Assembly (NCBI RefSeq): GCF_040954645.1
Contig: NC_092810.1
Coordinates: 15,508,877-15,572,876 of the forward strand
Length of the DNA stretch: 64,000 bases
From: Diabrotica undecimpunctata
Taxonomy: Eukaryota; Arthropoda; Insecta; Coleoptera; Chrysomelidae
Direction: 5' to 3'
Every line of letters begins with the position of its first letter. The stretch's first letter is position 1. The notes under the pieces were generated by a model, which ran no database searches, had not been told where the DNA came from, and worked only from the letters and a program-made list of their open reading frames with translations. This document shows positions 45,136 through 56,800 of the stretch, piece after piece. Position numbers and translations under genes: made by a program.

Positions 45136-45394
45136 GAAATTGAATCTAATAAAATTTGGGAATCACTAAACTGTGACTAGGGTAATGCTATTGTTGAAAG
45201 AGGAAACAGCTGCGACTGGTAAGAAGTGGATGGTATTATTAATGAGAACTGAGTGGCGTGTATTTGTAGCACATCAGGCGTACATGTTGCAATGTATGAT
45301 ATGATCAGTTTGTTGTAATATCTGACGTTGTTAATACTGACTTTGAAATGTTTAGATTTGTAGCAGTGGACTGTTGTCTAGGAAGTATATGCTG

Positions 45395-45860
45395 TCGTTG
45401 TTTAATGGTTTGTAATGTTTACAGTACTTTCATCTGAATTTCCAATATCTCAAATTCTTTGAAACTTTGTAACAAAGGAAATATGTTAGCAAAAAAGGAC
45501 ATGTGACGATCAGGTTTCTTCTTAAGAGCTTCAATCATTTCTAATTCAAAAGGGTCTGCTTTGCGTTTTCTTCCTGTTGGCGTTTTGGAAAATTTGGAGC
45601 ATGGGAAGTTCTTACATTGGCAGCAGTATTTTCTTTACAACTGTTGCTGTCGGTGAAACTAGTGTCAGATGTTGCTGCTTCTGATATTTCTAATAGTCCT
45701 CCTAATAGTGTTAGTTAAACTATCTTCTGTTTGGCGTTTCCCAAATACCTTCTTTAAGAATTGTAACTGCTCGTTATAAATATACTTTTTATGAGTTACT
45801 GCCCTAGCTCCCGATCTTGTAGCTATTTTAATTCTTTTACAAGATTTTTGAAACATATCA
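45395..45860 (-). pseudogene. MADF/BESS-type Harbinger accessory protein, C-terminal part
   Basis: Minus strand: an open basic stretch from 45856 (MFQKSCKRIKIATRSGARAV), then GRKRKADPFELEMIEALKKK, PDRHMSFFANIFPLLQSFKE and FEILEIQMKVL before a stop near 45425. The last part is a BESS motif (FF..I.P....F...E.L..QMKVL). These proteins bind DNA and bring the nuclease to the element ends. The MADF domain itself is not recoverable. Confidence 0.65.
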
Positions 45861-46895
45861 CGGATAATTTCCTATTTTTTTATCACCTGTTTACCTGTAA
45901 CAACAAAAAAACATGGTTATTACTACTACAATATTTAGTACAACATACTGTTTTTTGCAGATATCTCGCCAGTGGCTGTACTTTCACGGATCTACACTAC
46001 AGTTATTGACTTGGTATTTCCACAATAAGCACCATTGTCAAATCCAGGATCAGTTCTTTTGGCTATCTTGTATTATAAAACAGATGTAAATGGCCTAGTA
46101 ACCAAGTAAATCTGTTACATGACATAGCCAAACTGATGAAAGGGTCTCAAATTCATCACGTGACAACCAATAGTCTCAGTAACTGGGCATTTTCTTTATA
46201 CCCATGAATAACTCTACTCCAAGAAATGTTTTGACTTAGTCTTCTGTGATAGGTGTAAATCCATTTTCTCCTCCGTGCTTTTAAACGTGATATAGATTGA
46301 TTTGAAATACAATTAGGTAAATTATATCCTAAGGAAATAGTTCCAAAAACACACCTGTTTATTCTTCTCTGCAGAATTTGGAATGTTTTGGCCTGTAATT
46401 TTATTAAATGGAGTTGCTTGTGTTATATAACTTTCATTTTGGTTGCAAACTAACATCTCGCTTTGCTAGCCATACTGCTAGCGGTACATCGTCTTCACTA
46501 TCCAATTCCGATTCTGGATAATTTGGAGTATTGGTTATTTCATCTTGATTGTTAATTTGATCTTTAACATGATGCCTATATTTCCAATATCAGAATCCTC
46601 ATTATTTGGTCGCCAAAATTCATCAACATCAAATTCATCTCCCAAGACCCTTTTAATTAATTCATATAGGAAGTGCCCTGCGGTCGTTCCAGAATACCAC
46701 ATAAAATACAGTAAGCTACAAAAAAACTTGTAAATGTATTTATGCAAATAACAGTACTTAGTGTGAAAAAGACTTAAAAAATATCACTTACTCGTAATTT
46801 TTGTAAATCTGAATAAACAAGAAAACAATTCAAATATGTCGCTGTCAACACAGAACGTCCAACGTCCGCTTCAAATGTGTGAGTGATTATGTTAA

Positions 46896-47980
46896 ATCGG
46901 TTCTAAACTGCTTAAACACTTTGAATATAATATAGACAACCAACTTTTCTTACTGGTATGACTGTAAAACCGCTGTGAAGTTTAAAATAAATGTTTGTAA
47001 AGGTGGTCATCTCAGCATACCGACATTCGTCAAAGGGTTAATTTGTGATTGAAAAAGTATGATATCCTGGAGCATTCATTTATCAATAATTACCATCCCA
47101 CCTTACCAATAAAGTGCCAAAAGAGACTAAATAAGAGATTTTTGGCTGACACTGGGGGAGGAAAAAACATTTAGCTACCATCACAAAGAGTGATCGCAAA
47201 ATTATGACGTCAAAAATATTTATAGTTCTGAGCCCCAAAGTGTGTGCTAGAAATACACAAAATACTATTCAATTGATTTTATTTTAAAAACCTACATTAG
47301 ATAGAAAGATACTAATCATCGTTTCTGTGTTTCCAGTACGCCTCTTTATATTTATTTTAACTTCGAAAGTCTACCTAAACTAAGATATAGAAACATATAA
47401 ACTTTCTTTATCGCCTCACCACGGTATATTCGTCTCCTCGTGCCTAATCCGATTGTGAATCCAATAAATAAGAACGTCGATCTAGAAATGAACACTACAC
47501 AATCTTCAAATAACGATCCAATGTCATATCAAGTGAAAATAAAAATGAAATTTAGAATTTTCGCCGTCTGCGTTAGAGCAAATCGTAGAGATATACGGGA
47601 AGGGTTTGTAGGTAGACAGTAAAATGGTTTGTCAAAAAAATATCTTGAAATTTTACCATTTTTTGATATAAAATTATTTTTTTTATAGGAATATTTAAAT
47701 CATCTTGTTGCAAATATATCACAAATGGTATATTAAGCACTTTATCTAAAATTTCGACATAAAATTTAAAAGCCATTCGAAAATATTTGTATTTAACCCT
47801 TGAGTAATCGAGTACATGCAAATTACATAAACAGTCGAGTGGAGTCTGTGAAGCACAGTTTTTATTTTACACAATACATTAGAAACGAATAAAATAAAAC
47901 TATTTGATCTATGTACAATCTTTTTTTATTTCATTTTTAATACATCTTAACCATTTAAAACCCAATGATAAAATAAACAA
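46896..47980. other. no gene recognised
   Basis: One 60-codon frame (47440-47622, including MNTTQSSNNDPMSYQVKIKM) is not recognised and starts without an ATG. The rest is AT-rich. Confidence 0.4.
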
Positions 47981-48129
47981 CATCTTTAAGAAAATGCAAA
48001 AAAAAGTTAACAAAAATGTACTTCTCTTACATTTAGTATACAAAATTCTAATCCTAATTTAGGTTTTCATTGCAATCTTTTCAAATCGGTTTAACATGCT
48101 CTAAGCATAGCCATTTTTGCCATTTGACA

Positions 48130-48760
48130 AAAAATTATCGTGTTTTACGATTTGGACAATTGGCGTAACGACCTCGTGTATTTGGACGTAGAGGCGCTGG
48201 ATCTGCATGTACTCCGCTCAATTTTTGGGCGATATTTCTGATATCCTTTTGTAAATTAGGGTCTCTTGATCTGGTTAGCATGTTCTCTCTTGTCAAGGCT
48301 AAGCCAATTGATTTCCGAAACAATCTTCGTTCTTAAATTAGGTCGTTTCCTTTTGCATTTAATTTATATATAACTGACTTAATTTATGACTGCCATGTTA
48401 AGTAAATTATAAAAAATGATCATTGCCCATCTTCAAGTGTTTTTGTCTACGTTAAAAGCCCCAAATTTCCGATCTACTGAGTCAACGAGCGATTTTGTAA
48501 TGTTATCAGAAGTAATAATATTGGGCTTACAGACGTCTTCAGAATCTTCATAAATCAAGTTAACATAATGAAACGATAATAACAGTTTTGTAGATGCCAA
48601 CATAAATGTTAAAACTTTTCCTTAAATCTCACCAGCTGATTATCAGTTCTGACATTCAAGCTTTCAAATACTTTATTTTGCATGATATGATCATAACAGT
48701 CAAGATCCCTAGCCTTGCCGTTGTTAATATAACATTTCAAAATTGACAATTACATTTTTT
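48130..48760 (-). pseudogene. piggyBac transposase C-terminal remnant
   Basis: Minus-strand scraps: SVDRKFGAFNVDKNT, a stop, then RWAMIIFYNLLNMAVIN (the post-catalytic RRWP...FYN.LN.A block), then LALTRENMLTRSRDPNLQKD and RGRYANCPNRKTR, which is the start of the cysteine-rich domain. Several frameshifts. It is neither the intact copy (41644) nor clearly the 34-kb one, so a third piggyBac lineage may be present. Confidence 0.7.
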
Positions 48761-48989
48761 GATAGATTTTAGAATCAATCAATGTTTTCAAAAGTTAAAT
48801 TAAAAAAAAATTAATATAAAATTACTTTAATTGGGAATCTTCCGGCGTTCTGTGTTTCTGTGTTTTTGCTGATTTATTTAGTAAATTAATTTTTGATCTT
48901 TCTTCACAATAACATCTTAATGCTACAGATCTTTTAAAGGCAAGATCATTTACTTAATTGTTTTTCATATAGATGTATCGCTAATAATA

Positions 48990-49045
48990 CTCTTTTAGAT
49001 GAACTGATGATGCCTAATGAACATTGGGCGAAACGTCTTCAATAA
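48990..49045 (+). ncRNA. hammerhead-ribozyme-like motif
   Basis: CTGATGA (about 49007) is followed by GCCTAAT, loop GAAC, ATTGGGC, then GAAAC. The two boxes are the conserved core of hammerhead ribozymes, joined by a 7-bp stem with one T-G pair. Such motifs are known in Penelope-like elements. I could not fold convincing stems I and III or place the cleavage site, so this may be a decayed or chance motif. Confidence 0.3.
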
Positions 49046-49105
49046 ATAGATAAAGTAGCACAACTCTTGTCTTTTTTATCTTATTAAACGGTCATATTCC
49101 TTAAA

Positions 49106-49114
49106 GATATATAT

Positions 49115-49186
<72 letters not shown>
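49106..49186. repeat. (TA)n microsatellite
   Basis: TA repeat just before a LINE fragment, with short GATATATATA interruptions at its start. Confidence 0.95.
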
Positions 49187-49189
<3 letters not shown>

Positions 49190-50935
49190 AAATATTCAAT
49201 TTTAAAAACGCTCATCTAATGGAAAGTGAAAGGTAATATACTCAAATACATATCAAACTTATTTAAAAAATAGACAATTTCTAGTCAAAGTAGACAGCGT
49301 ATATTTCTCAACAAAAAATCAAGAAAATGGTATACCACAAGGCTCGAACCTTAGCACTACTCTGTTTCTTGTAGCTATGAATTCTATTACCACAAAAATT
49401 TAACATCCTGTAAAAGCTAGACTTTATGCAGATGATTTAGTTTTACTTTGTAGAGGAAATACCCTCTTCAGTTCTTCAATTCAATACCCTCAAAACCAAA
49501 GCAGTATGTTTTACTAAAAGTCACCAAATTCAACCGAAGAACTTATATTTAACTGGAGGACAGCTTAAATATGTAGACGAAGTTAGATTCTTTGGTATAA
49601 TTTTTGACCAAAAACTAACTTCGAAGATAGATTTAGAATATTTAAAATAGATATGTCAACCTGGAATAAATTTGTTACGATCACTCGCAAACAAAAAATA
49701 GGGCGCCGACTCTTCTACATTACTACATATCTACAAGGCCCTAGTACGTTCCAAACTGGACTACGACTCAATTAAGTACAACTCATCCAAAAAAACGTAC
49801 TTAAAAACAATAGATGTTATTCAAAATACAAGTCTTTGAATTTCCTTAGGAGCACACCACACAAGTCCAATACAAACCATATACTGGGAAACTACAGAGA
49901 TTCCACTCACGTTTGGAAGACAATATCTAAGTCTTTCTTATGCTGCGGCAGTATTGTCTAATCAAGATAATCCAGTTATACACAACGTATTCGCTCACCG
50001 CTTCAAAAGTTGTTTCCAAACTTTAAATCGAAACGATCATCCTTTCTATCACCATTTCTATTACCGCCTACATACCTACTTGTTAACAATAGGTATCCAT
50101 TTTTCAGACACCTACGATATCTTCTCAATTCAAACCCCTCCTCCTTAGACAATTCGACTTCCTTCTACTGACAGCAGATTAACACGTCTAAACAAATCAG
50201 AAACGCCAGCAAGTCAAATTAATCAAGAATTTCTTAAAATACATATTAAGCAAATATGGTAGCTGCTTCAAAGTTTACACCGATGCCTCCAAAAACGAAG
50301 ACGAAACTGGGGCAGCAATCTACTCATCAGATTATACAAAAGCTTTCAAATTACCTTCATATAAAACAGCATTCTCTGCTGAACTGTATGCGATACTAAA
50401 AGCACTAGTTCTGATAGTTAACAAAAATAAAAAGAGAAATATCATTATTACAGATTCTCTCAGCCCAATAATGGCATTAAACCAACTCTACTGTAATCAT
50501 CTACTTCTCCTTCTCATTAAAAAGGAACTTAAACATGCAGAAAATATGAACATTAAAGTTAATTTTTAATGGGTACCGTCACATACTGGAATCAAAGGAA
50601 ACAAGATTGTAGACAAAATAGCAAAAAATACACCTACTAACCCAAACGCAGAAGATAATACGAAATCTCTTCACACCGACCTGAAAGCATTCTTTAAAGA
50701 AAAGATTAATTCAATATGGCAAGATACATGGAAGAACTCCTCAACCAAGCTGTGTGTGACATGTGTAAAATTGTCTTGACGATAAACATTGTTTATTGCA
50801 GTGCCCCCAGTATATTGTGCAACGCAAAATGTATAACATACTATCAACATTAAATAGTGCTCTTGGAAAAGACAGTGATACTAAAAATATTTTCGCCTTT
50901 CTCAAAGACTGCAAGCTGTTATCAAAAATCTAATA
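49190..50935 (+). pseudogene. I-group LINE, reverse transcriptase palm to C-terminus
   Basis: Translation across frames: GIPQGSNLSTTLFLVAMNSI, KARLYADDLVLLCRG (intact YADD), the thumb (VDEVRFFGIIFDQKLTS), then RNase H (FKVYTDASKNEDETGAAIYS, FSAELYAILKALVL, IITDSLSPIMALN, WVPSHTGIKGNKIVDKIAKN). At least five frame breaks. Its blocks parallel those at 28880-32047, but it is more decayed. Confidence 0.78.
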
Positions 50936-51336
50936 TTTTACTTTGTATAGATTTAGGTTTATTTCTATTTATGTATTGCTATTGTTAATACTCTATTCTT
51001 AAGTTCTAACTCTGTATCACAATCCATACACGCTAATAACCCTGCGTGGTTGATCCGTTATGTAAGGAACAAAAACTATCGCGATACTAGTTTTTTAGTA
51101 CGTAAAATTTTATTAATGATATTGTGTGCTAAATAAAATAATATTTTCTTTGCAAAAAGGTAGTTAATTTGTTTTATTTCGGTCTTTATTCCAAGTGATG
51201 TAAATATTAATGTATTTCAGATGTGTTTGTTTCAGTTTCGCCATGTAAGAAATCTTAGGATTTCTACTATGATTATTAATTTATTTCTTATCAGTAGTAT
51301 TTTTTGGTGCATTTTTCTAGGAGATAAAATGTACAT

Positions 51337-51371
51337 ATATAATATATTGTGAAGTTTAAACAAACTTCACA
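51337..51371 (+). promoter_or_regulatory. TATA-like tract and perfect hairpin before the gene 2 start
   Basis: ATATATAATAT at about 51335-51345 is followed by TGTGAAGTTT (51348-51357) and its perfect inverse AAACTTCACA (51362-51371), spaced by AAAC. The start codon is 8 bp downstream (51380). It may be a leader hairpin or a palindromic factor-binding site near the promoter. Confidence 0.4.
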
Positions 51372-51379
51372 AAAACAAA

Positions 51380-51434
51380 ATGTTCCGTTGGTGCGTTCGT
51401 TTGCTGCTTTTAATTTTTCCCTTGGTTCTTGGAG
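51380..51434 (+). CDS. host gene 2, exon 1: signal peptide
   Basis: ATG opens MFRWCVRLLLLIFPLVLG plus one G, then donor GTATTG. The peptide is a textbook secretion signal: Trp/Arg N-region, Leu/Ile/Phe core, small residue at the end. It leaves in phase 1. The next exon I can find in phase is at 59058, giving an Asp codon across the junction. The intron of 7.6 kb is full of TEs. AAAACAAAATG is a good insect start context. Confidence 0.55.
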
Positions 51435-51439
51435 GTATT

Positions 51440-52120
51440 GTATATTTTACCTTATTTAGTATTACTTTTTGTTTTATCGTATATTCTAGTCATTAAAAAA
51501 TGAATTAGAATTTTGAGAACTACATATTTTTTGTGTATTATTAAATTTACGACTTTTCGTTAAACCAATTCGCAATTACATATATTCTTAGAGTAAAAAA
51601 CAATCATCTTCTTCTTTCAGCATCCTTTCTGATCAACTTTGACGACTATTTTGGCCATAATAACTTTGTTAACTTTAAATCCAAATAGATTAGCGGATGT
51701 CTCTTGATACCTCTTTAGCAGATTCTAGAACCAGGATTTTCTTCGGTCTGGGTTTCATCTTCCAGCGATCTTGCCCTGTATATTCCCAATACTTGTTAGT
51801 ATTGGGAATATTAAGCAGGCGATCAAACTAATTTTAACGTTCTTGAAAATGTGTGAATTCTTTCATATTTTGGCCATCTTTCTTACGGCGACTTTTGCAG
51901 AATATGTGAGATATTTTGGAGAATATGAGAATTTGTGTAGAGTATGTATTTCTGATGTTAAGGTTTAATGTAATATCTCTATTAATGAGCATTTTCTTAA
52001 GTTTATAGAAGAACTATTAGAGTTTTTAGTTGTTTTTGTTTTTGTAATTGCAAAAAGTCCAACTCCAAGTAGTTTTTCTATGTAATAATTGCATGTAAAA
52101 AAGATGAACTAGTATTGATA
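51440..52120. other. gene 2 intron 1, no gene seen
   Basis: A local inverted repeat, TATTCCCAATACTTGTTAGT followed by ATTGGGAATA (about 51780-51810), is the only structure. Confidence 0.4.
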
Positions 52121-52121
52121 T

Positions 52122-52562
52122 TTAAATTATGTTTACTGAACAGTAAATTGCCAGGAAAATTAAAGAATTTGGTGTGTTTAAATGGTGTGTGAATCTAGTA
52201 GACAACTTTTGAATGGCTCTACCTACATAAAAGGTATTGCAATCATCACATCTCCATTTATAAATACCACTCTTATCCAGAGTGTTCATCCTATGTTTGG
52301 TGTCAATCAAAAAGGAACCTAAAGTGTTATGTAATATGAAAGATATTTTTATATCCTCAGTTTTGGAAATGAAAAGTTTTGATATTTTTTTGGTAATGTT
52401 TCTAATATAAGTAAAGGAGAAAAACCTACTGTTACAGCTTGTCAAATTTAAGGTGATACTTGACAAATTTGTCCACTTGCGTAGAAAATTAAGTGAGAAC
52501 GCATTCGAAGGAAAAGAGATACATAATGCGCTCGGTCTCTTCGCCTCGTTGGTACACTCCAT
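52122..52562 (-). pseudogene. Penelope-like element, GIY-YIG endonuclease end
   Basis: Minus-strand, 146 codons. The linker has FTYIRNITKKISKLFISKTE and SFLIDTKHRMNTLDK, then SGIYKWRCDDCNTFYVGRAI and STRFTHHL: the GIY and YVG halves of a GIY-YIG nuclease with the CDDC-type Cys pair typical of Penelope-like retroelements. The frame ends before the rest of the domain, and no Penelope reverse transcriptase is adjacent. Upstream (52630-52680) lies a diverged copy of the hairpin-repeat loop motif. Confidence 0.75.
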
Positions 52563-53046
52563 ACTACAAGTTTACAGAGAGTGACCTTATTTATTAAAGG
52601 AACTTCTATGATATGTTTATATTGTATGTTATTTTGACGTTTCAATTTTTCTTTCGGAAATTTTTCTCAAAATAAAAAATATTTTGTTTTTGTTACTTGG
52701 TAAAAAAATTCTTCAAATAATTATATTTTATTTGACTCATTAATATTGACCATTCAGTCATGTTGAAGTAGCAGTTTTTTCGAACACTTCTATAAATGTC
52801 TCGTTCTGTAATTTTATAAGAGGAATATTGGCAGAGATGAAAGCTTTACATTTGCGTTACAGTAAACTGTATAAGAATAAAAGAACAGTAGTTAATCTTA
52901 TACCTGGAACATACCGACGAAACATTTATTACTTAATTTTTATACTAGAGTTGTCGTAATATTTTATATTATAGTCATATACTTTTATTCTTCGGATCTT
53001 CAACATTTTAGCATTTTAGTTAGTCATAAATATTTTAATCTGTTGT

Positions 53047-53842
53047 TTATTTCTTTACAATAGAATAATACCAGTCCCGTTGGGCTGGTATAATAATACC
53101 CAATACACTACGGGCTGGTATATTAGGAATAAGTCTTTCATGAATCCATTTTTTATAATTATTATAGTTCATTTCGCTATGATAATATCCTGACTTCGTA
53201 ACAGATTTAAATGTTAAACGTGCGTTTTTTATGAACCCCATTTGGCCGCCGGCGTGAACAATAATCAGTCTTTACCCTTTGGACACTGGCTTGTGCAAAC
53301 CTTTGGTGTTATTGTCTCCCCAGTATCTGTCATGGGTTTGAGAGGAATGAATATAAGTTTCATCCATGTAAATTATGGGCCGATTTTCTTCCCTATATTG
53401 TTTAATATTTCTGATAAACTTCCTCATTACTTTTCTCAAAGTTTCATGCGACCCTGTATAAATATTGTCTTCATTAATTTTTTTTTATATGTCGCAATGT
53501 AGGAACTCGTTTTTCCGTGACATAATAATTTATTATTATACGCCGAAGTAAACCTTTGTCAAAATCGCCCAAGTTGGATTTTGGGGCAGATCCCATTCTT
53601 TTGTTAGGCGTAGAAAATGATGTAGAAGCACCTTCTTCTATATTTTTCATTTCACGAGAGATCCGTTTTATAGTGGCTATACTTACTCCCGTTGCTAAGG
53701 AAGCATGCTCTTGAACTTTTTTAAAATCTTTAACATGCGGATTTTGCATCGCTTCTCTGTGCATAAAAATAATTACATTTGCTATTACCTCCCTCGTTTG
53801 TCCAGACAAGACTTTGCCTTCTAATTTTAAATGAAAATCCAT
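53047..53842 (-). pseudogene. DDE transposase of IS630/Tc1-mariner type, truncated
   Basis: It starts MDFHLKLEGKVLSGQTREVI and EHASLATGVSIATIKRISRE (HTH region). After a shift near 53480 and a region of at least one stop comes NIKQYREENRPIIYMDETYI with the first catalytic Asp, then GLHKPVSKG, a stop, RLIIVHAGGQMGFIKNARLT, KSGYYHSEMNYNNYKKWIHE and RLIPNIPARSVLG. The second catalytic motif (normally V.DNA.YH) is replaced by unrelated sequence from a small inverted repeat (53060-53100). The C-terminus is missing. Confidence 0.75.
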
Positions 53843-53879
53843 GTTTATAATTTAAAATACTTAACAATATTTATTTAAA

Positions 53880-54227
53880 AAGTCAAATCTATTGTAATAC
53901 GATATTCCTTCAACACACAGTAACTTTAAACATAAGTAAAATAAAACTTTGTCGCAGTCTATACAAGTACCTTGCACTTCGAAGGGCCAAGAAATAATAA
54001 GGACGAATTGTGTTGTATTCGAATGCGCATCGTGGTTGGAGCCTAATTTCAAATCGGCCAAGTATCACGTTAAATTTGACAAGCAATACTTGTGGCATTG
54101 GGTCGAAACAAGCATTGTAGTGATTAGGCAAGCTTTTCTTAAGTTTTGCTCTATTTAAAAGCTTATGGAAAATGTTAGGATCATAACCATTATTAAAAGT
54201 AATTTGCTTAAAAGTATCAAGTTCCAA
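53880..54227 (-). pseudogene. probable Penelope-like linker fragment
   Basis: Minus-strand LDTFKQITFNNGYDPNIFHK and LLNRAKLKKSLPNHYN resemble the region between polymerase and GIY-YIG of Penelope-like elements (L..I...NGY....I..LL). It could have been continuous with the nuclease end at 52122 before the DDE element inserted. Confidence 0.45.
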
Positions 54228-54364
54228 AGTGAAGTTGGTACTTTACCCTAGTAATAGTATCGATAAATAATTTAACCATTGCTTTTATTTTATTTATAAA
54301 TGTTGATTGGATTTTTCTCTAAAATTACAAAATTGTTATCTAAAAGCAACGATTCTGCTTTCTC

Positions 54365-54640
54365 TATATATTAAGTTTTACCCATGACGTATGTTTCGGT
54401 CACCCTTTTTATAAGTTTTTGCAACTCTTTTTCATTGGAAGCAATTAGAGCAGCGTCGTTTGTGTATCTAAGATTATTAACATTAATAATGCCTGCATCT
54501 TCATTTAAACCTTGTTTGAAAATAAATTCGGAGTAGGCATTAAAAGGTAGACGCGATAGAATACACCCTTGCCTCACACCACGTCATATTTTCACTGCTT
54601 TCGTCGTGTTTCCTGCCAATTCTTATATTTGCGTATTGAT
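54365..54640 (-). pseudogene. RTE-like LINE palm fragment
   Basis: Minus strand MRQGCILSRLPFNAYSEFIF, then INVNNLRYTNDAALIASNEK: the RQG..LS box and the catalytic box changed from YADD to YTND. Short and dead. Confidence 0.7.
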
Positions 54641-54699
54641 GCTAATACAAAATTTGAATAATACAGAAGTCTTGGTTATGAATTTTCATCTGTTTCAAG

Positions 54700-55465
54700 A
54701 CACATATCAGTTTGTCCATGACTAAACAGATGACCAAGTGGTAACGGCTCAAGATGAAGAAGATCTGTGCTATATACTCTGAAAATTAGAAAAGGAATAC
54801 ACAAAAAATGGACTGGAAATAAATCTAGAAAAGACAGAATATTTAACAACAGATCAAGAACCAGTGAAAAACTTGGAAATGACGATAATAGGGAAATTAA
54901 CGGCACTGACAAATTCAAATATTTAGGATTCATACTCTCAAAAAATGGAACCACCGAGCAAGAGATAACCAGCAAATTTGCACAGACAAGAACATATATT
55001 AAACAAATGAACGGGGTACTGTGGGATAGACAGATTACCAGAAATACAAAGAAGAGAATTTATAACACCTTGGTACGCAGTATAATGACCTATGGAGCAG
55101 AGAATTGGATAATAAATAAACGAGACAGGTCCAAAATCACAGCAACTGAAATGGAGTTCATGAGAAGAAGCTGCAGAGTGACAAAAATGTATCGCATCAA
55201 AAATGAGGAGATAAAACGAAGAATGGCAGTAGAACAAGACATACTCAGCTACATCGAAGAAAAGCGTTTAATTTGGTATGGACATGTGAGAAGAACAAAA
55301 ACAGATCATACAAGGTGGATAGCAAAGATTTCGGATTGGAGCCCAATAGAAAGGAGGAAAAAAGGTAGACCCCGAAGATCATGGAGAGATGAAGTGGACG
55401 AGGCCATGGAAAGACGAGACCTTAGAGATGGAGAATGGCAGAACAGAAAGCACTGGAGACGTTAG
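54700..55465 (+). pseudogene. RTE-like LINE, post-palm region to C-terminus
   Basis: It begins just after a lost ADD box (DQVVTAQDEEDL), with an early frame break. Then 232 open codons: FKYLGFILSKNGTTEQEITS, NTLVRSIMTYGAENWIINKR, EKRLIWYGHVRRTKTDH, RRKKGRPRRSWRDEVDEAME and the stop after QNRKHWRR. Close in architecture to 9590-10777. Confidence 0.8.
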
Positions 55466-55519
55466 CTGAAAGAAGGAAGGCGGCGATAGCTGTAAAAATC
55501 CTTATATAGACAGATAGAT

Positions 55520-55755
55520 ATCAGTTTGTTCTGGGTCATCAGGTCGAGGGTCTTTCAGAAGTCGATAAAATATATATATACTGGTTATTCTGTATCAATA
55601 CATCTTTAAATCATAACCTGCAAACTAAATAATGATCCTCTGGTTCCAAAGTTTGATCTAAACCAAACTGTATTTCGCTTAGTTGTATTTCTATTTTGTT
55701 GTATATTCTTGAGTGCAGTATTCTAAAAAAAATTCTAATAGTGCGATGATTGCTA
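55520..55755 (-). pseudogene. LINE reverse transcriptase fingers fragment
   Basis: Minus strand HRTIRIFFRILHSRIYNKIE, QLSEIQFGL matches the YR.IS......L..I...R......E......QFGFR region of RTE-like LINEs, such as family C (60190-63540). Confidence 0.5.
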
Positions 55756-56250
55756 CATTGTTCAGGTATCATTACAAAGGGGAAGGCGGCAGGCCTAAGA
55801 CTCTTAGGACCTGGGGATTTTTTTTGTTGGTCAACTACAACAATCGCAGAAATTGTCAAATGTCACTATCATACGCAAACCGTAAAAATATGGGAAGAAG
55901 GGAAAGGATGTAAACTTGCCAGGTTAACACTAAGTAACCTTGAAGAGTCAACATCTAAGAAGTTCTTGGGAATGACCAGGAAAAACCTACGTTTGGCAGT
56001 TGGTTTTTTAACTGGTCATTGTCAACTAAGCAAACACCTCCATATACTGGGGCTAGCAGACACACCTCTATGTAGGAAGTGTGAACGAGAAGACGAAACT
56101 ATAGAGCATGTCCTATGTGAATGCCCAGAGTTATCGTTAATACGAGAGTACGCGTTCGGCGAGTTCTGGCCCACACCTGCCCACATAAGAGGGTTGTCTC
56201 CTGGTGACCTGTCCACCTTCCTAGAAATGGCAGGATGGACAATGAGCTAA
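55756..56250 (+). pseudogene. LINE C-terminal domain with CCHC finger
   Basis: Open over about 150 codons: KLARLTLSNLEESTSKKFLG, NLRLAVGFLTGHCQLSKHLH, CRKCEREDETIEHVLCECPE, HIRGLSPGDLSTFLEMAGW and stop. This is the tail behind RNase H in R1/Jockey-like LINEs. Possibly the 3' half of the family whose GCPQGG palm lies at 20645. Confidence 0.75.
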
Positions 56251-56254
56251 GGGT

Positions 56255-56800
56255 GACAGCTCTCTGGGAGGATCCATAATGGGTCAAATGTAGCCTAAGT
56301 GCTGTGAAACTTAACTGGCCCTCCCTACTCTACAGATACAGACAGATCATTACAAAGGTTGACAATAGCCAGTCTATTGGTATATGCAATGTTTCGTAAA
56401 AATAGCAACAAGAGCTTTAAGCTTTTGATTTCTTTTTAAGCCTGTGTTGGTAATGATGATTTTTTCACTGGCCATTTTTAACTTCTAGGGTCCAATAGAT
56501 AGTTATGTTATTACTATCGCAATGAGTATTAACCCATTAAGTCCCAAATTATTATTATTTTTTCAAATTTCAAAATTTTACTTATTAATAATTATTAGAA
56601 ATGTTGTTACTAATATAGAAATATTTAGTAAATAGTTTTATATGCACGCACTTTTGACTTTTGACCCATCCTATAAATAAATCACTTATCGTTAGGGTTA
56701 TCAAAATTGCAAGTATGTATGAATGCGTTAAAAACAGATATGAAATTTAACATTTTTATTGGCGTCTAATCAAAATAAGTTTATATTTTAGGATATTATA
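56255..56800. other. gene 2 intron 1, no gene seen
   Basis: AT-rich; 3' flank of the LINE and left flank of the mariner. Confidence 0.5.

Larger units (their letters stand above)
44713..46895 (+). mobile_element. PIF/Harbinger-like element remnant
   Basis: It holds the two proteins typical of Harbinger elements, in opposite directions: a nuclease start (plus, 44839) and a MADF/BESS-type DNA-binding protein (minus, about 45395-45860). The left end has a GC-rich GAGCGGCTTCACACACAC tip. The right end is uncertain; a TGTGAG-bearing sequence near 46890 could be its decayed partner. Minus-strand coding-like scraps at 46150-46750 (for example GHFLYELIKRVLGDEFDVDE) are unassigned. TTAACCCT near 44713 and its inverse near 47040 could also be piggyBac-like outer ends. 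Confidence 0.5.
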
